Source of the DNA: UMGS1994 sp944386155 | Lineage (GTDB): Bacteria > Bacillota > Clostridia > TANB77 > CAG-508 | Length of the DNA: 64,000 nt | Assembly (NCBI GenBank): GCA_963931085.1 | Contig: OZ006973.1 | Span: 186,001-250,000 of the forward strand | Direction of reading: 5' to 3' | In this document: in pieces, positions 62,436 to 64,000 of the stretch | Layout of the letters: each line of letters opens with the position of its first letter | Position numbering within the stretch: the first letter of the stretch is position 1 | Notes under the pieces: model-generated | Databases searched by the model: none | Told to the model about the DNA's origin: nothing | Seen by the model: only the letters and a program-made list of their open reading frames with translations | Translations under genes and position numbers: made by a program

Positions 62436-62539
62436 TTATAAATTTATATAAGTAACTCCAATTATAATTTGTTTAATAATTATAAGTATAAAAAACATAT
62501 AAATTAAATGTTTAGAATATAAATTTATAAGGTGATTTT

Positions 62540-64000
62540 ATGCAAGAGAATTCATTAAAAACTAAGAAGAGAATGTTAATTGAATTAGTTGTAGTTATTA
62601 TTTTATTGGTAAGTCTTATTATAAGAATTGGATATATTCAACTTATAGATGGAAACAGATTAAAAACTATGGCATTAGATCAACAAAGTTTAGAAAGAAA
62701 TGTTGGAGCAAAAAGAGGAACAATTTATGATGCTACAGGAAAGAATGTATTGGCTGTAAGTAGTTTTGTAGAATCAGTTACTGTAAACCCTAAAAACATA
62801 AAAAAAGAAGATAAAGAAAAAGTAGCAAAATCATTGTCAGAAATTTTAGATTTAGAATATGATGAAGTATTAAAAAAAGTAAATAAAAATACGTCTATTG
62901 AAATTATAAAAAAGAGAATAGAAAAAGAAGAAGCAGACAAAATAAGAAAATTTTTATTAGAAAATAATATTACTTCAGGAATAAATATTGATGAAGATTC
63001 AAAAAGATATTATCCATATTCTACTTTAGCTTCTCAAGTTATTGGTTTTTGTGGAAGTGATAATCAAGGATTAAATGGAATTGAAGCAAAGTATGATGAT
63101 ATATTAAAAGGAACTGACGGAAGTATAAATAAATTAGTAGATGGAAAAGGTTATAATTTAAATGATGAAAAAGAGAAATATGTTGAGTCTAAAGATGGCA
63201 ATGATCTTATTTTAACTATAGATTTAACAGTGCAATCAATCATAGAAAAATACTTAGAAGAAGCATGTATAGACAATAAGTGTACAGATGGTGGAAATAT
63301 TATTGTAATGAATCCAAAAACTGGGGATATTTTAGGAATGGCAGGGTATCCGTCGTATGATTTAAATGAGCCTTTTGAAATAAATAATGAAGAACTAAAA
63401 AATATGTGGAATGATATTTCTCAAGAAGAGAAGAATAAATATTTAAATGAAATGTGGCGAAACAAAGCGATATCTGATACATATGAGCCTGGTTCTACTT
63501 TTAAATTAGTCACAGCATCTGCGGCTTTAGAAGAGAATATAACAGACACTGATAATGAAGGTGAGTTTAATTGTAGTGGAGGAATTGAAGTAGCAGGTGT
63601 TAGAATTAGATGTTGGAGATATTATAGACCACATGGAAAAGAATCATTAAGAGAAGCACTAATGAATTCATGTAATCCAGTTTTTATTGGACTTGGGCAA
63701 AAGATTGGAGTTGAAAAATATTATGATTATTTAACTAAATTTGGATTATTAAGAAAAACGGGTATAGATCTACCAGGAGAAGCAAATAGTATTTTTTTAA
63801 ATGAAAATAAAGTTGGTCCTGTAGAACTTGCAACTATTTCGTTTGGGCAAAGATTTGAAGTAACTCCTCTTCAGATGATTACGATGGTATCTACAATAGC
63901 AAATAAAGGAGAATATATATATCCAAGATTAGTTAAAGAAATAATTAATCAAGATACTGGAGAAAAAACTGAAATAGAAATAAAAAAAGGAGAAAAAGTT
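62540..64000 (+). CDS. Class B penicillin-binding protein (FtsI/SpoVD-like), 5' part
   Basis: The open frame runs off the window after 487 codons. It has an N-terminal membrane helix (about 11-33), a dimerisation domain (GAKRGTIYDATGKNVLA, ASQVIGFCG) and a transpeptidase domain with EPGSTFK (SxxK) and MNSCNPVF (SxN); the KTG motif would lie beyond the edge. ATG follows AAGGTGATTTT. It sits in the usual ftsI/spoVD place in the mra cluster and is a paralogue of the PBP at 37423-39672. Confidence 0.92.
   Translation, partial: MQENSLKTKKRMLIELVVVIILLVSLIIRIGYIQLIDGNRLKTMALDQQSLERNVGAKRGTIYDATGKNVLAVSSFVESVTVNPKNIKKEDKEKVAKSLSEILDLEYDEVLKKVNKNTSIEIIKKRIEKEEADKIRKFLLENNITSGINIDEDSKRYYPYSTLASQVIGFCGSDNQGLNGIEAKYDDILKGTDGSINKLVDGKGYNLNDEKEKYVESKDGNDLILTIDLTVQSIIEKYLEEACIDNKCTDGGNIIVMNPKTGDILGMAGYPSYDLNEPFEINNEELKNMWNDISQEEKNKYLNEMWRNKAISDTYEPGSTFKLVTASAALEENITDTDNEGEFNCSGGIEVAGVRIRCWRYYRPHGKESLREALMNSCNPVFIGLGQKIGVEKYYDYLTKFGLLRKTGIDLPGEANSIFLNENKVGPVELATISFGQRFEVTPLQMITMVSTIANKGEYIYPRLVKEIINQDTGEKTEIEIKKGEKV

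Overview
This window comes from a very AT-rich, Gram-positive, endospore-forming member of the Clostridia, probably an anaerobic gut-type organism. The evidence is strongly A/T-biased codons, AGA as the main arginine codon, frequent TTG starts with good Shine-Dalgarno (SD) sequences, an anaerobic ribonucleotide reductase with its activase, a reverse rubrerythrin, the DapL/DapF diaminopimelate route, and sporulation genes (sigG, spoIVFA/spoIVFB, ylmC, a Spo0E-like gene). I cannot name the species.

Layout. Bases 1-8844 hold two adjacent giant surface proteins: papain-type peptidase, lectin-like domain and many bacterial Ig-like domains, ending in a membrane anchor. The first is cut by the window edge. 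Bases 9000-16100 hold gdpP-rplI-dnaB-tilS-ftsH. Bases 16200-21520 hold a secreted protein of foreign base composition, a one-helix membrane protein and a three-gene ABC exporter on the minus strand. Bases 22100-28640 hold nrdD-nrdG, rpsU-yqeY and two M16 peptidase-like genes. Bases 28640-35200 hold a Spo0E-like gene, a small-conductance mechanosensitive channel, patatin-SDR-metallo-beta-lactamase (MBL) genes, an LPETG surface protein and an M14 cell-wall peptidase. Bases 35300-43970 hold a J-domain protein, hslO, a TSCPD protein, a class B PBP, rsmA, dapF, a PPC-domain protein, rubrerythrin and an SGNH hydrolase. Bases 44200-47600 are a sporulation block (sigG, ylmC, two unknown genes, spoIVFA-like, spoIVFB). 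Bases 47700-60010 hold dapL, a sortase, metallohydrolases, endonuclease IV, clpB, two Tim44-like zinc-ribbon proteins with an SPFH partner, and a PH-domain protein. The right end is the start of the division and cell wall cluster: mraZ-rsmH-ftsL-pbp.

Main discovery. Five otherwise intact genes (ABC ATPase, patatin, MBL hydrolase, spoIVFA-like and rsmH) are each broken by one extra C; the ATPase is broken twice. At all six sites the extra C sits immediately before a conserved glycine codon, so the zero-frame codon is CGG and the sequence reads CGGA (four times) or CGGT (twice). Skipping the C, or reading CGGN as one glycine, restores the full-length conserved protein each time. In a manual scan of every other gene here I found no in-frame CGG arginine codon, although CGG occurs out of frame dozens of times (for example GAC GGA, ATC GGT). 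The simplest reading is that CGG is not a normal arginine codon in this organism and that CGGN is decoded as glycine, by a four-base-reading glycine tRNA or by obligatory +1 frameshifting at an unassigned or starved codon. I know of no described bacterium with this. A systematic sequencing or DNA-modification artefact is the main alternative.

How the genes fit together. The surface proteins, sortase and LPETG protein form a cell-surface module. Two class B PBPs, FtsL, RsmH, MraZ, DapL, DapF, the M14 peptidase and the SGNH hydrolase concern the wall. SigG, SpoIVFA/B, YlmC and Spo0E concern sporulation. FtsH, ClpB, Hsp33 and the Tim44/SPFH cassette concern protein and membrane stress.
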